A stretch of DNA of 43,662 nt from Acidimicrobiales bacterium. GTDB taxonomy: Bacteria; Actinomycetota; Acidimicrobiia; Acidimicrobiales; Poriferisodaliceae. This document shows positions 16,751 to 24,002 of this stretch, piece after piece. The DNA lies in contig JAHDHM010000001.1 in NCBI GenBank assembly GCA_020631315.1, positions 1,089-44,750 on the forward strand, given 5' to 3'. Position 1 is the stretch's first letter, and the number at the start of each line of letters is the position of its first letter. The translations under genes were made by a program, and so were the position numbers. Under the pieces are notes generated by a model. The model ran no database searches and was not told the origin of the DNA. It was given only the letters and a program-made list of their open reading frames with translations.

Positions 16751-17231
16751 GTGCACGCACCTGACGGCGACACCTGGTTGGCGCTGACCGACGAACCCCT
16801 CGGCGTGGGTATGGCTCATGATTGGGCCGTACGACCCGATTGTGGGGCTGTGGTGGTGTTCAGCGGCACGGTCCGAGATCACGCAGAACATCGCACCGGC
16901 GTCACCCTGCTCGAGTACGAGGCCTACGAGGCCCAAGTCGTCCCGAAGCTCGGCGAGCTCGCCGATGCGATGCGGTCCCAGTGGCCCGATCTCGGCCGGA
17001 CTCTGGCACCGAACCGGCCCGATGGAGCTGGGCGAGGTGTCGGTGGTCGTCGCGGTGAGTTCCGGGCATCGCCCCGAGGCATTCGAGTCCGCTCGATTCG
17101 GCATCGACGCGCTGAAGGCGACGGTGCCGATCTGGAAGCGAGAGACGTGGTCCGAGGGCTCCGACTGGGGTCTCGCAGCGACGGACATCACCGAGGTCGC
17201 CGACCTGATCCCTCCCTCGGCGGACGCCTGA
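16751..17231 (+). pseudogene. moaE: moaE, molybdopterin synthase large subunit, broken by a frameshift
   Basis: MoaE transfers sulphur from MoaD to precursor Z in molybdenum cofactor synthesis. One frame from GTG 16751 gives the N-terminal half (CGAVVVFSGTVRDHAE, LLEYEAYEAQVVPKL, SQWPDLGR). It ends as MoaE at about 17000. The next frame continues with LWHRTGPMELGEVSVVVAVSSGHRPEAF and the catalytic-Lys segment ALKATVPIWKRETW, to TGA 17229-17231. Both halves keep every expected motif. Between GR and LW only one base remains where family members have about two residues, consistent with loss of 5 (or 2) bases. The break is either a recent mutation or a sequence error. No slippery site is apparent. 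Its stop overlaps the next start (TGATG). Confidence 0.85.
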
Positions 17232-17419
17232 TGCCCAGCTTCGCGTTCCTCCTGATCGCTGTCGGGGTGATCCTCGTCGGCCTGCTCGGCATCGGCGTGT
17301 TCATGCTCGCGAGCCGGTCGCGTCAGCCCGATTCCGTCGACGAGTTCCGGACATCGCTCGACGCGCTCTCCAACTTCGGCGGCGCGGAGTCCCGCGGCCG
17401 CCGGAAGGTGCGTCGCTGA
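17231..17419 (+). CDS. Small single-helix membrane protein between moaE and mreB, 62 aa
   Basis: ATG 17231 shares a base with the moaE stop, and its own TGA (17417-17419) shares a base with the mreB start, so translation of all three is coupled. One membrane helix covers about residues 4-28 (FAFLLIAVGVILVGLLGIGVF). A polar tail with SVDEFRTSLDALSNFGG and a basic RGRRKVRR end follow, presumably cytoplasmic. I know no named family. Coupling to mreB suggests a membrane partner of the MreB filament, which is inference. Confidence 0.72.
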   Translation: MPSFAFLLIAVGVILVGLLGIGVFMLASRSRQPDSVDEFRTSLDALSNFGGAESRGRRKVRR

Positions 17420-18429
17420 TGGCCCGTGACCTGGCGATCGACCTCGGTACGGCGAACACGCTCGTGTTCGAAGCCGGCCGAGGCATCGTGCTCAACGAAC
17501 CCTCGGTGATCGCGCTGAACGAGAAGACCGGCGACGTGCTCGCGGTCGGCAGCGAGGCCTGGCAGATGATCGGCCGCACACCGGCCCACATCATCGCGGT
17601 CCGGCCTCTGCGCAAGGGCGCCATCACCGACTTCGACACCACGCAGCGGATGATCCGTCTGATCCTCCAGCGGGTGGGCGTCGGACGCTTCGGCCGGACG
17701 CGGGTCATCATCTGTGTGCCGTCGGTCATCACCGCCGTCGAGCGTCGGGCCGTCACCGAAGCCGCTCGCCGCGCCGGTGCCTCCGACGTTCGTCTGATCG
17801 AGCAGCCGATGGCTGCGGCCATCGGCTCCGGCCTGCCGATCCACGAACCGGTCGGCTCGATGGTGGTCGACATCGGCGGCGGTACCACCGAAACCGCGAT
17901 GATCTCGCTGGGTGGCATCGTCGCGATCAAGGCCATTCGCATGGGGTCGTTCGAGATCGACGCAGCACTCCAGGCACATGCTCGACGAGAACACGGCGTC
18001 GCCATCGGTGAGCGGACGGCTGAAGAGATCAAGGTCGCGATCGGTACTGCGTGGCCGGTTCCGGACGAACTCGCTGCCGAGATCCGCGGTCGAGATCTGA
18101 CCACGGGCCTTCCCCGCACCTTCGTGCTGGAGCCCGCCCAGGTGCGCGACGCGATCAGCGAGGTCGTCGACGCCATGGTCGAGTCGGTGCTCGACTGCCT
18201 GTCGATGGCACCGCCGGAGCTCGCCCAGGACCTGATCACCAACGGCATCCATCTCGTCGGTGGTGGCGGCATGCTCCGTGGCCTCGACATCCGGATCAGC
18301 GAAGCGGCGAAGGTGCCGGTTCACGTCGTCGAGGCACCACTGGAGGCCGTCGTGCTCGGCGCCGGCCGCGTGCTCGACAACTTCGACAGCCTCAGCGGTG
18401 TGTTCATGGGGCAGCGTCCGACGCCCTGA
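17419..18429 (+). CDS. mreB: Rod-shape-determining actin homologue MreB/Mbl
   Basis: Bacterial actin that forms membrane-associated filaments guiding cell-wall synthesis. 336 aa with the actin ATPase motifs: phosphate 1 IDLGTANTLVF (10-20), connect 1 around the RPLRKGAITDF segment, phosphate 2 VVDIGGGTTETAMIS (about 152-166) and adenosine NGIHLVGGGGMLRGLD (about 275-290). Length matches MreB (about 335-345). ATG 17419 overlaps the previous stop. No mreC or mreD follows, so it is separated from the usual mre cluster and tied to moaE and the small membrane gene instead. Confidence 0.93.
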   Translation: MARDLAIDLGTANTLVFEAGRGIVLNEPSVIALNEKTGDVLAVGSEAWQMIGRTPAHIIAVRPLRKGAITDFDTTQRMIRLILQRVGVGRFGRTRVIICVPSVITAVERRAVTEAARRAGASDVRLIEQPMAAAIGSGLPIHEPVGSMVVDIGGGTTETAMISLGGIVAIKAIRMGSFEIDAALQAHARREHGVAIGERTAEEIKVAIGTAWPVPDELAAEIRGRDLTTGLPRTFVLEPAQVRDAISEVVDAMVESVLDCLSMAPPELAQDLITNGIHLVGGGGMLRGLDIRISEAAKVPVHVVEAPLEAVVLGAGRVLDNFDSLSGVFMGQRPTP

Positions 18430-18487
18430 TTCCGAGCGTCCGTCGGCGGCACCGTCGGCGACGCGCCACGCGGCATCATTGCTGCAC

Positions 18488-19765
18488 ATGGACCGGGGAG
18501 CATGGCGTCGTCGCACGGGCGCACTCGTGATGGCGCTCGCCGTCGTCGCGGCGGCCTGCACCGAAGCGACCCCCGACGAGGCACAGCCCCTCGTCGTTCC
18601 CGTGCCACGGGCCGAGGCACCGGCTCGGACGACCGGGTTCGACACGACCGTCTTCCGGCTGGGTGTGATCGCCGACCTGTCGGGCCCTGACGCCTCGTTC
18701 AATCGTTCGCTGCTCGCAGGCGTCGAGGCGTACTGGTCGTCGGTCAACGCGCTCGGCGGCGTCGACGGTCGATTCCCCGTCGAGCTGGTGGTGCGCGACG
18801 TCGGCACGTCGGCGGCTGCTGCGGTGAACGCCTACTCCGACCTCGAACCAGATGTCGCTGCGTTCGCCCTGGTGACCGGTACGGCGACCATCGACGCGGT
18901 CCGGGAGCTCGCGACCCGCGACCAGGTGCTGATGGTGCCCGGCACACGACAGTCGACCTGGGCCGGTGTGCCGTCGCTGTTGCCGGTCGGTTCGAGCTAC
19001 GCCGCGGAGTCGTTCAACGGCGCGGCGTGGATGAGCCGCGACGACACCGAACCGGCAGCGTGGTGTGTGGTGACGGACGGCAGCGCAGTCGGGTCTGACC
19101 AGCTGGTCGGTGTGCTGCTGGCCGAGCAGGTGCTCGAGGAGATCGGCTCCCCAGTGACCGAGATCCCCGCTCGACCTCTCGAGGAGTTCGCTGGTGCCGC
19201 CGTCGATGCCGGCTGTGAGCGGCTGTGGCTCGCCGCGGACGCGACGGAGTCGACGCAGATGGTCGATGCGTTGGCGCAGGCCGACGTCGATCTCGCCGTC
19301 GGTGTCGGCGGCGAGATCTTGCTGCCACCGTCCTCGGCGGCGATGAGTTGGGCCACCGATCACCTGATGGTGTCGACCGATTCGCCGTCGTGGGGTGACG
19401 AGGGTGCGGGGGCGAGTCAGCTGCGAGCGGCGATGGATGCACACCTTCCCGACGCTCGGCCCGATGCGTGGATTCGTGCCGGGTTCGCCGCCCAGTACGC
19501 CGTCGACGTCGTGCTGCGGAGCGGCACCATCGCCGCCGACGTGACTCGGGGGACGCTGTGGGCGACCGCCGGGACGCTGGCGGACGTCAACGCAGGTGGA
19601 CTGGCGACGGCGTTCGATCGTCCGGCGGGTCCGTCCGGTGCGCCGCGTGCCGTGACGATCTTCGCCGTCGACGGCATCGCCGGCGACCCGCTCGGCCTCC
19701 GTGTGGTCGAACGCTTCGAGTCACCGGCGGCCGGTGTCCTCGATCTGCTGACCTCGAACGGCTGA
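18488..19765 (+). CDS. Lipoprotein solute-binding protein, branched-chain amino-acid receptor fold
   Basis: Periplasmic-binding-protein type 1 fold (Peripla_BP_6/LivK-like), 425 aa. A hydrophobic signal (VMALAVVAAAC) ends at probable lipidated C24, although the residue three before it is Ala rather than Leu. The domain starts with FRLGVIADLSGPDASFNRSLLAGVEAYWSSVNALGGVDG, the classic ligand-site opening of LivK-type receptors. The hinge segment VPGTRQSTWAGVPSLLPVGSSY and WIRAGFAAQYAVDVVL near the end also fit. No permease or ATPase genes are adjacent, so the transporter lies elsewhere or the protein is a sensor. A weak CATCAT lies about 8 nt upstream of ATG 18488. Confidence 0.82.
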   Translation: MDRGAWRRRTGALVMALAVVAAACTEATPDEAQPLVVPVPRAEAPARTTGFDTTVFRLGVIADLSGPDASFNRSLLAGVEAYWSSVNALGGVDGRFPVELVVRDVGTSAAAAVNAYSDLEPDVAAFALVTGTATIDAVRELATRDQVLMVPGTRQSTWAGVPSLLPVGSSYAAESFNGAAWMSRDDTEPAAWCVVTDGSAVGSDQLVGVLLAEQVLEEIGSPVTEIPARPLEEFAGAAVDAGCERLWLAADATESTQMVDALAQADVDLAVGVGGEILLPPSSAAMSWATDHLMVSTDSPSWGDEGAGASQLRAAMDAHLPDARPDAWIRAGFAAQYAVDVVLRSGTIAADVTRGTLWATAGTLADVNAGGLATAFDRPAGPSGAPRAVTIFAVDGIAGDPLGLRVVERFESPAAGVLDLLTSNG

Positions 19766-19772
19766 GCTCAGC
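19761..19772. repeat. 12-nt palindrome at a convergent gene junction
   Basis: GCTGAGCTCAGC is a perfect palindrome that contains the TGA stop of the lipoprotein gene on the plus strand and the TGA stop of the HEAT gene on the minus strand. The two genes therefore end 2 nt apart. Confidence 0.8.
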
Positions 19773-20379
19773 GGACGTCTTCGGCGGCCTGACGGACCTG
19801 CCAGTCTCGGTCCTCGAGCGCCGCATCGAGGGCTGCGTCGACGTCAGGTCCGTCGTAGGACACGAGTGCCAGGACGGCCCTTCGACGTACCGGCGCCTTG
19901 TCACGTGCCGCGCTCAGCAGGGTGCCGAGTGAGTCGGGGTGAGCGATGGCACCGAGTGCGGCCACGGCGGCCTCCCGGCACAGCGGATCGTCGTGCTCGG
20001 CTGCGAGCTTCTCGAGCGCAAGGCGTTGCGTGTCCTCACCGGTCGCCTGTTCCCCGATGGACCAGGCTGCCGTCTCGACCACGAGCGGATCGGGGTCGGC
20101 GAGCGTGGCGGTCAGGTCGACCGAGGGCAACTGGGCCGCCAGGCGCGCCGCGGTCCGTCGCACACGAGCGTCGGCGTCGTTCAGTGCGGCGCCGAGATGG
20201 CGTTCGTCGAGGCGGCCGAGTCGTGCCAGGCCGTCGAGGGCCAGGCGTCGATGCCGTGCAACCGGTCCGCCCACGTGTTGCTCGAGCACTTCGATGTCGC
20301 CGTGGTGACCGGCCGCAGCGATGGCTGCCGCAGTCTCGTCGTGCAGCGGTTCGTCGGTCGCGGTGTTGTCGGAGGGCAC
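19768..20379 (-). CDS. HEAT-repeat protein, 203 aa
   Basis: Built almost wholly of HEAT-like helical pairs, for example HRRLALDGLARLGRLDERHL, ADARVRRTAARLAAQLPSVD, DPLCREAAVAALGAIAHPD and APVRRRAVLALVSYDGPD. A short polar N-terminus (PSDNTATDEPLHDETAAA) precedes them. Such solenoids are usually protein-binding scaffolds (PBS-lyase or HEAT families); no catalytic motif is visible. GTG 20379 lies 5 nt after the stop of the small membrane gene upstream on the same strand, so they are probably coupled. The stop lies in the palindrome GCTGAGCTCAGC shared with the convergent lipoprotein gene. Confidence 0.78.
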   Translation of the reverse strand: MPSDNTATDEPLHDETAAAIAAAGHHGDIEVLEQHVGGPVARHRRLALDGLARLGRLDERHLGAALNDADARVRRTAARLAAQLPSVDLTATLADPDPLVVETAAWSIGEQATGEDTQRLALEKLAAEHDDPLCREAAVAALGAIAHPDSLGTLLSAARDKAPVRRRAVLALVSYDGPDVDAALDAALEDRDWQVRQAAEDVR

Positions 20380-20384
20380 TGGGC

Positions 20385-20702
20385 TCAGGAGACGATGCCC
20401 GAGAGCAGAATCGCGGCGGCAGCGATGACCGTGGCCACGAGGCCGGTGATCAACAGTCCGCCGGAGATCGAGATGGCGCCGAGGGCGATGATGGCGAAGA
20501 CCCGCTTGTAGAGCGGGGCGGGGCGGTAGGTCTCGTCCCAGCCGCGCTCGCGCATGCGACGCCGGGTCCACCAGCCGACGTCGGGCTCTGCTTCGACCGC
20601 GGCGATCGGGGTGGTGCGGGTCGGCTGGGCGCTCGCGACGGGGTCGGCGATGCGTGGAATCTCCGGCACTCCGGAAGTCGAACCGGTCGATGGCGTGTTC
20701 AC
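20385..20702 (-). CDS. Small membrane protein, 105 aa
   Basis: GTG 20702 is preceded on the minus strand by GGGGAGGTG with 7-nt spacing, the clearest ribosome-binding site in this stretch, which fixes the start against the longer frame. Residues 1-70 are polar and proline-rich with WWTRRRMRERGWDE near 43-56. Residues 72-104 are hydrophobic (VFAIIALGAISISGGLLITGLVATVIAAAAILLSG), enough for one long or two short membrane helices. No family recognised. It sits upstream of the HEAT gene in a two-gene unit and is divergent from the PDZ-Lon gene. Confidence 0.7.
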   Translation of the reverse strand: MNTPSTGSTSGVPEIPRIADPVASAQPTRTTPIAAVEAEPDVGWWTRRRMRERGWDETYRPAPLYKRVFAIIALGAISISGGLLITGLVATVIAAAAILLSGIVS

Positions 20703-20793
20703 GTTGGCACCTCCCCGAGACGTGGTCCGGTGATCTCTCCGATCGGCACTTCCATGGCAGGCTGGAGGATCCGCCCTGGAGAGTCGTGACGAC

Positions 20794-21903
20794 ATGATGA
20801 CCGACACCGAGCCGACCTTCGAGAGCGTACCGGTCGTCACGGAGCCGCCTTCGCGACTGTCGCGACCCATCAAGATCGCGGTCATCGTCGGCATCTTGAC
20901 CGTGTTCACCCTCGTGGGTGCGTCGATCTACCAGGTGCCGTACTTCTCGCAGTCGCCGGGTGCGGCGACGCCACTCGAGTCGTCGATCGAGATCTCGGGC
21001 GCCGAGGTGTTTCCCAGCGAGGGCGAGGTGTTCTTCACGACGGTCCGAGTGGCCGGCGAGCTCTCCTTGCTGGAGTGGATCGGCGCCCATCTCGACGACA
21101 CGGTCGAGGTCCGGCATCGCGACGAGGTGCTCGGGACCCAGACCCGGTCGGAACAGATCCAGGCCAACCTCGCTCTGATGTCGGAGTCACAGGAACTCGC
21201 CAGTCGCGTGGCGCTCGGCTATCTCGGCTACGAGGTGGTGGTCGAGAACGGTGCGCTCATCCAGGCGATCGTCGAGGACTCGGGCGCGTTCGGCATCATC
21301 GAGCCGTTCGACGTCGTGATCGAAGCCGGCGGCGTGGAGACGCTGACGAGCCTCGATCTCGTGGCGCAGATCGAGGCACGCCAGCCCGGTGACGTCCTCG
21401 ACCTCACCGTTCGTCGCTTCGACGAGACCGGCGAGACCGAGGACCTCGACTTCTCCGTGGTGCTCGGCGCCGACGACCAGGGCGACGCGCTCATGGGGGT
21501 CGCAGTGGTGACCTCGTTCGAGCTGACGGAGCTGCCGGTCGACATCGAGATCGACACCGCCCGAGTCGGCGGCCCGTCGGCAGGGCTGGCCTTGGCGTTG
21601 TCGCTGTTGGACGTGCTGACCGAAGGCGAGCTGACCGGTGGCCTCGAGGTCGCAACGACCGGCACGATCGATGTGCTCGGCAACGTCGGCCCGATCGGCG
21701 GTGTCGAGCAGAAGGCGCACGCCGTCCGCCGTGCCGGCATCGACCTGTTCCTCGTGCCCGAGGCCGATTTCGAGGCTGCGTCGAGCGCAGCGGGGGACGA
21801 CCTCGAGGTGATCGCCGTCGCCACCTTCGCCGATGCCGTCCGCGTGCTCGCCGAACGAGGCGGCAACGGCCTCGAACTCGAAGGCAGCGTCGTCGACGGC
21901 TGA
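20794..21903 (+). CDS. Membrane-anchored PDZ-Lon-type serine protease (YlbL-like)
   Basis: 369 aa. One N-terminal membrane helix (about 28-48, IKIAVIVGILTVFTLVGASIY), then an extracytoplasmic region with a PDZ domain (about 140-215, LGYEVVVENGALIQAIVEDSGAFG through DLTVRRFDE). The Lon-protease domain follows, with catalytic Ser262 in GGPSAGLALAL and Lys307 in GGVEQKAHA, 45 residues apart as in Lon dyads. This is the YlbL/secreted Lon-like layout of Gram-positive bacteria, thought to act on membrane or secreted proteins. ATG 20794 or ATG 20797 may be used; GGAGAG lies about 12 nt upstream. Divergent from the small membrane gene. Confidence 0.88.
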   Translation: MMTDTEPTFESVPVVTEPPSRLSRPIKIAVIVGILTVFTLVGASIYQVPYFSQSPGAATPLESSIEISGAEVFPSEGEVFFTTVRVAGELSLLEWIGAHLDDTVEVRHRDEVLGTQTRSEQIQANLALMSESQELASRVALGYLGYEVVVENGALIQAIVEDSGAFGIIEPFDVVIEAGGVETLTSLDLVAQIEARQPGDVLDLTVRRFDETGETEDLDFSVVLGADDQGDALMGVAVVTSFELTELPVDIEIDTARVGGPSAGLALALSLLDVLTEGELTGGLEVATTGTIDVLGNVGPIGGVEQKAHAVRRAGIDLFLVPEADFEAASSAAGDDLEVIAVATFADAVRVLAERGGNGLELEGSVVDG

Positions 21904-21975
21904 TCCACAGGGCCTGTCGTGCGCACACGTCGCCGGCCAACACCGATGGTGGCCGCATCAACGCGCTCCGTTCCG

Positions 21976-21981
21976 TACTCT
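21976..21981 (+). promoter_or_regulatory. -10 element of the DivIVA-like gene
   Basis: TACTCT (21976-21981) is followed by 8 nt and ATG 21990. The intervening bases include GGCGAG, so either a leaderless or a very short leader transcript is possible. Confidence 0.45.
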
Positions 21982-21989
21982 GGCGAGAC

Positions 21990-23942
21990 ATGACGTCGGA
22001 CGAACCACGCATGGTGGCCGCAGAGGTGGCCCGGCGCGAGTTCGCTCACGGATTTCGCGGCTATCAGGTCGACGAGGTCAGGGCGTATCTGCGTGAGGTC
22101 GCGCTCGAACTGGATCGGGCGGAGAACGCCGTCCTCGAACTCCGATCGGATCTGGCAGCGGCCCGCGACGAACGACCGGTCTCACGCGAAGAGCTGACCG
22201 AGCGTCTCGGAGGCGAAGCTGCCCGGGTCCTGTCGGCTGCTGAGGACTCGGCCACCGAGATCCGGGCGCGGGCCGAACAACGGGTCGAGAAGATGCTGCG
22301 ACAGGCGCGTGCCGATGCCGCGCAGCTCAAGTCCGAGGCAGAACGCGATGCCGCGGCGCTGCTCGAGGGCGCCGAGGAACGTCGATCGGAGCTCGACCGG
22401 GAACTCGCGGAGGAACGCCAGCGGGCTGATCACGAGGCCGCGCGGGTGCGTGCCGAGGCGATCGAGAGCGCTCGGGACATGCTGGCCGAGGCCAAGATCG
22501 CGCGCCGCCAGATGCTGGTTGATCTCGCCGAGCGCCGTCAGCGTTCGCGGCGGGAACTCGCGCAGCTGCGGGCCGGTATCGAGCAGCTCCAGGAGAGCTA
22601 CGACGAGCTCCGCTCGCTGCTCGACGGATCGACGCGTGTGATCGACGGCGCCGTCGACGCGGCTCGTCAGGCTGCGGTCGACGCCGCCGACCACTTCGAC
22701 CGGACCGACGACGAGGACGATCTGGCGGTCGCCTCCGCCGCGCTGGCGGGCACGCCCGGCACTTCGGATCAGGCCGAGGTGCCCGCGTTCGTGCGCACCG
22801 GCCTTGAACCCGACACGGTGGTGCCGGTCGAGCACATCGAACCGGCGGCCGAGGTCGGCGATGCGGGTGTCGACGTCGCCGAGGTCGGCGAGTCGTTCGA
22901 CGAAGCGGCGCCCGACCCTGAGGAGATGGCCCCGCTCGAGGTCGCCGACACCTCCGATGGCCCCGGGGACGAGGCCGATTCGGAGCCGGAGCCCGATCCG
23001 GACCCCGAGCCCGAGTCTGAGATCGAGCCCGAGCCCGAGCCCGAAGGCGACGCCGTTGCCGACGTCGAGGCCGACATCGACGCGGTGCCTGGCGCTGCTC
23101 CGGATGTCGGGGTGCTCGATCCCGATCCGGTGCTTGAGGTCGACGAGAGCGCCGCGGAGCCCGCCGCCGCTGCACCAGCAGTCGACGACGCGCCGCACGC
23201 CGAGGTGGAGGAGGCCTCGCCGATCGCGTTCGATGACGAGGACCCGACGACCTCGTCGGACGGCGAGTTGCCCGATGTCCTGGACGACGGTGAGGTCCCG
23301 GCGCCGAGTCACGGCGGGTCGGAACCACCGTTGCTCGGTCCGAGTGATCGCAACATCGACGAGTTGTTCGCGCGTATTCGATCGAGCCGGGACGGCGCCG
23401 TCTCGGCCGCGCGCGAGGTCTTGGCGGGCGATGCCGACGCTGCGCGCCGGCCTGCTGCTGCGGAGGACGCGGTCGGGGCCGGGGTCGGGGCAGTCGACAC
23501 GCCGGCGCCTGAGGTGCCTCGTCGCCCCTTCGTGGAGCTTCCCGACGCCGCCGAACGCGTCAGCGTGGTCGCTTCGACGATGAAGCGGGCCCTGAACGAT
23601 CAGCTCAACGAGGTGCTCGACGCGCTGCGTCAGGCGAAGCTGCCGACGACGGTGGACGAGCTGCTGGGACCCGACGCTCGGGGCTCCGTCGGTGCGGCCA
23701 CAGCCGATGCCCTGACGATCGGACTGGCTGATCCGGACGTCGCCGTCCCCGCCGGCGTGGCGGTCATCGACGACCTGCTCGGCGGGCGGCTCGTGGAGGG
23801 GCTCGATGCAGCCCTGAGCGGCGATCCAGACGAGGCGGCGGTCGAGGTCCGTCGGCACTTCAAGGAGTTGCGTCGACGCCACGTCGACGACGTGGCCCGC
23901 GCCGCTGCCGCCGCAGCACACGACGCCGACGCGCCGACCTGA
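21990..23942 (+). CDS. DivIVA-domain coiled-coil protein with long acidic region, 650 aa
   Basis: Residues about 8-45 (MVAAEVARREFAHGFRGYQVDEVRAYLREVALELD) match the DivIVA N-terminal membrane-curvature module, including the FxxxxRGY-x-xDEV pattern. A long coiled coil rich in Glu, Arg and Ala spans about 45-215. Residues about 225-460 are acidic and disordered, with a Glu-Pro/Asp-Pro repeat at about 330-353. The C-terminal 180 residues (from RPFVELPDAAERVSVV) are helical again and start with a conserved-looking ERVSVVASTMKRALNDQLNEVLDALR. DivIVA-family proteins recruit cell-pole or septal machinery. At 650 aa this is about twice the usual length. It precedes the UPF0182 gene by 60 nt. Confidence 0.8.
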   Translation: MTSDEPRMVAAEVARREFAHGFRGYQVDEVRAYLREVALELDRAENAVLELRSDLAAARDERPVSREELTERLGGEAARVLSAAEDSATEIRARAEQRVEKMLRQARADAAQLKSEAERDAAALLEGAEERRSELDRELAEERQRADHEAARVRAEAIESARDMLAEAKIARRQMLVDLAERRQRSRRELAQLRAGIEQLQESYDELRSLLDGSTRVIDGAVDAARQAAVDAADHFDRTDDEDDLAVASAALAGTPGTSDQAEVPAFVRTGLEPDTVVPVEHIEPAAEVGDAGVDVAEVGESFDEAAPDPEEMAPLEVADTSDGPGDEADSEPEPDPDPEPESEIEPEPEPEGDAVADVEADIDAVPGAAPDVGVLDPDPVLEVDESAAEPAAAAPAVDDAPHAEVEEASPIAFDDEDPTTSSDGELPDVLDDGEVPAPSHGGSEPPLLGPSDRNIDELFARIRSSRDGAVSAAREVLAGDADAARRPAAAEDAVGAGVGAVDTPAPEVPRRPFVELPDAAERVSVVASTMKRALNDQLNEVLDALRQAKLPTTVDELLGPDARGSVGAATADALTIGLADPDVAVPAGVAVIDDLLGGRLVEGLDAALSGDPDEAAVEVRRHFKELRRRHVDDVARAAAAAAHDADAPT

Positions 23943-23987
23943 CGAAGAGACCGTCGGGGCGACCGCCTGACCTGATGATGCGACTTG

Positions 23988-23993
23988 TACCCT
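23988..23993 (+). promoter_or_regulatory. -10 element of the UPF0182 gene
   Basis: TACCCT (23988-23993) ends 9 nt before ATG 24003. No ribosome-binding site is present between them, so the leader would be at most a few bases. Confidence 0.4.
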
Positions 23994-24002
23994 CCATGAC
24001 CT

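Noticed and set aside
16978..17012. Programmed frameshift in moaE
   Set aside because: No slippery heptamer or stimulatory structure is apparent at the junction, and MoaE is not known to use one; missing residues at the junction point to a deletion or error.
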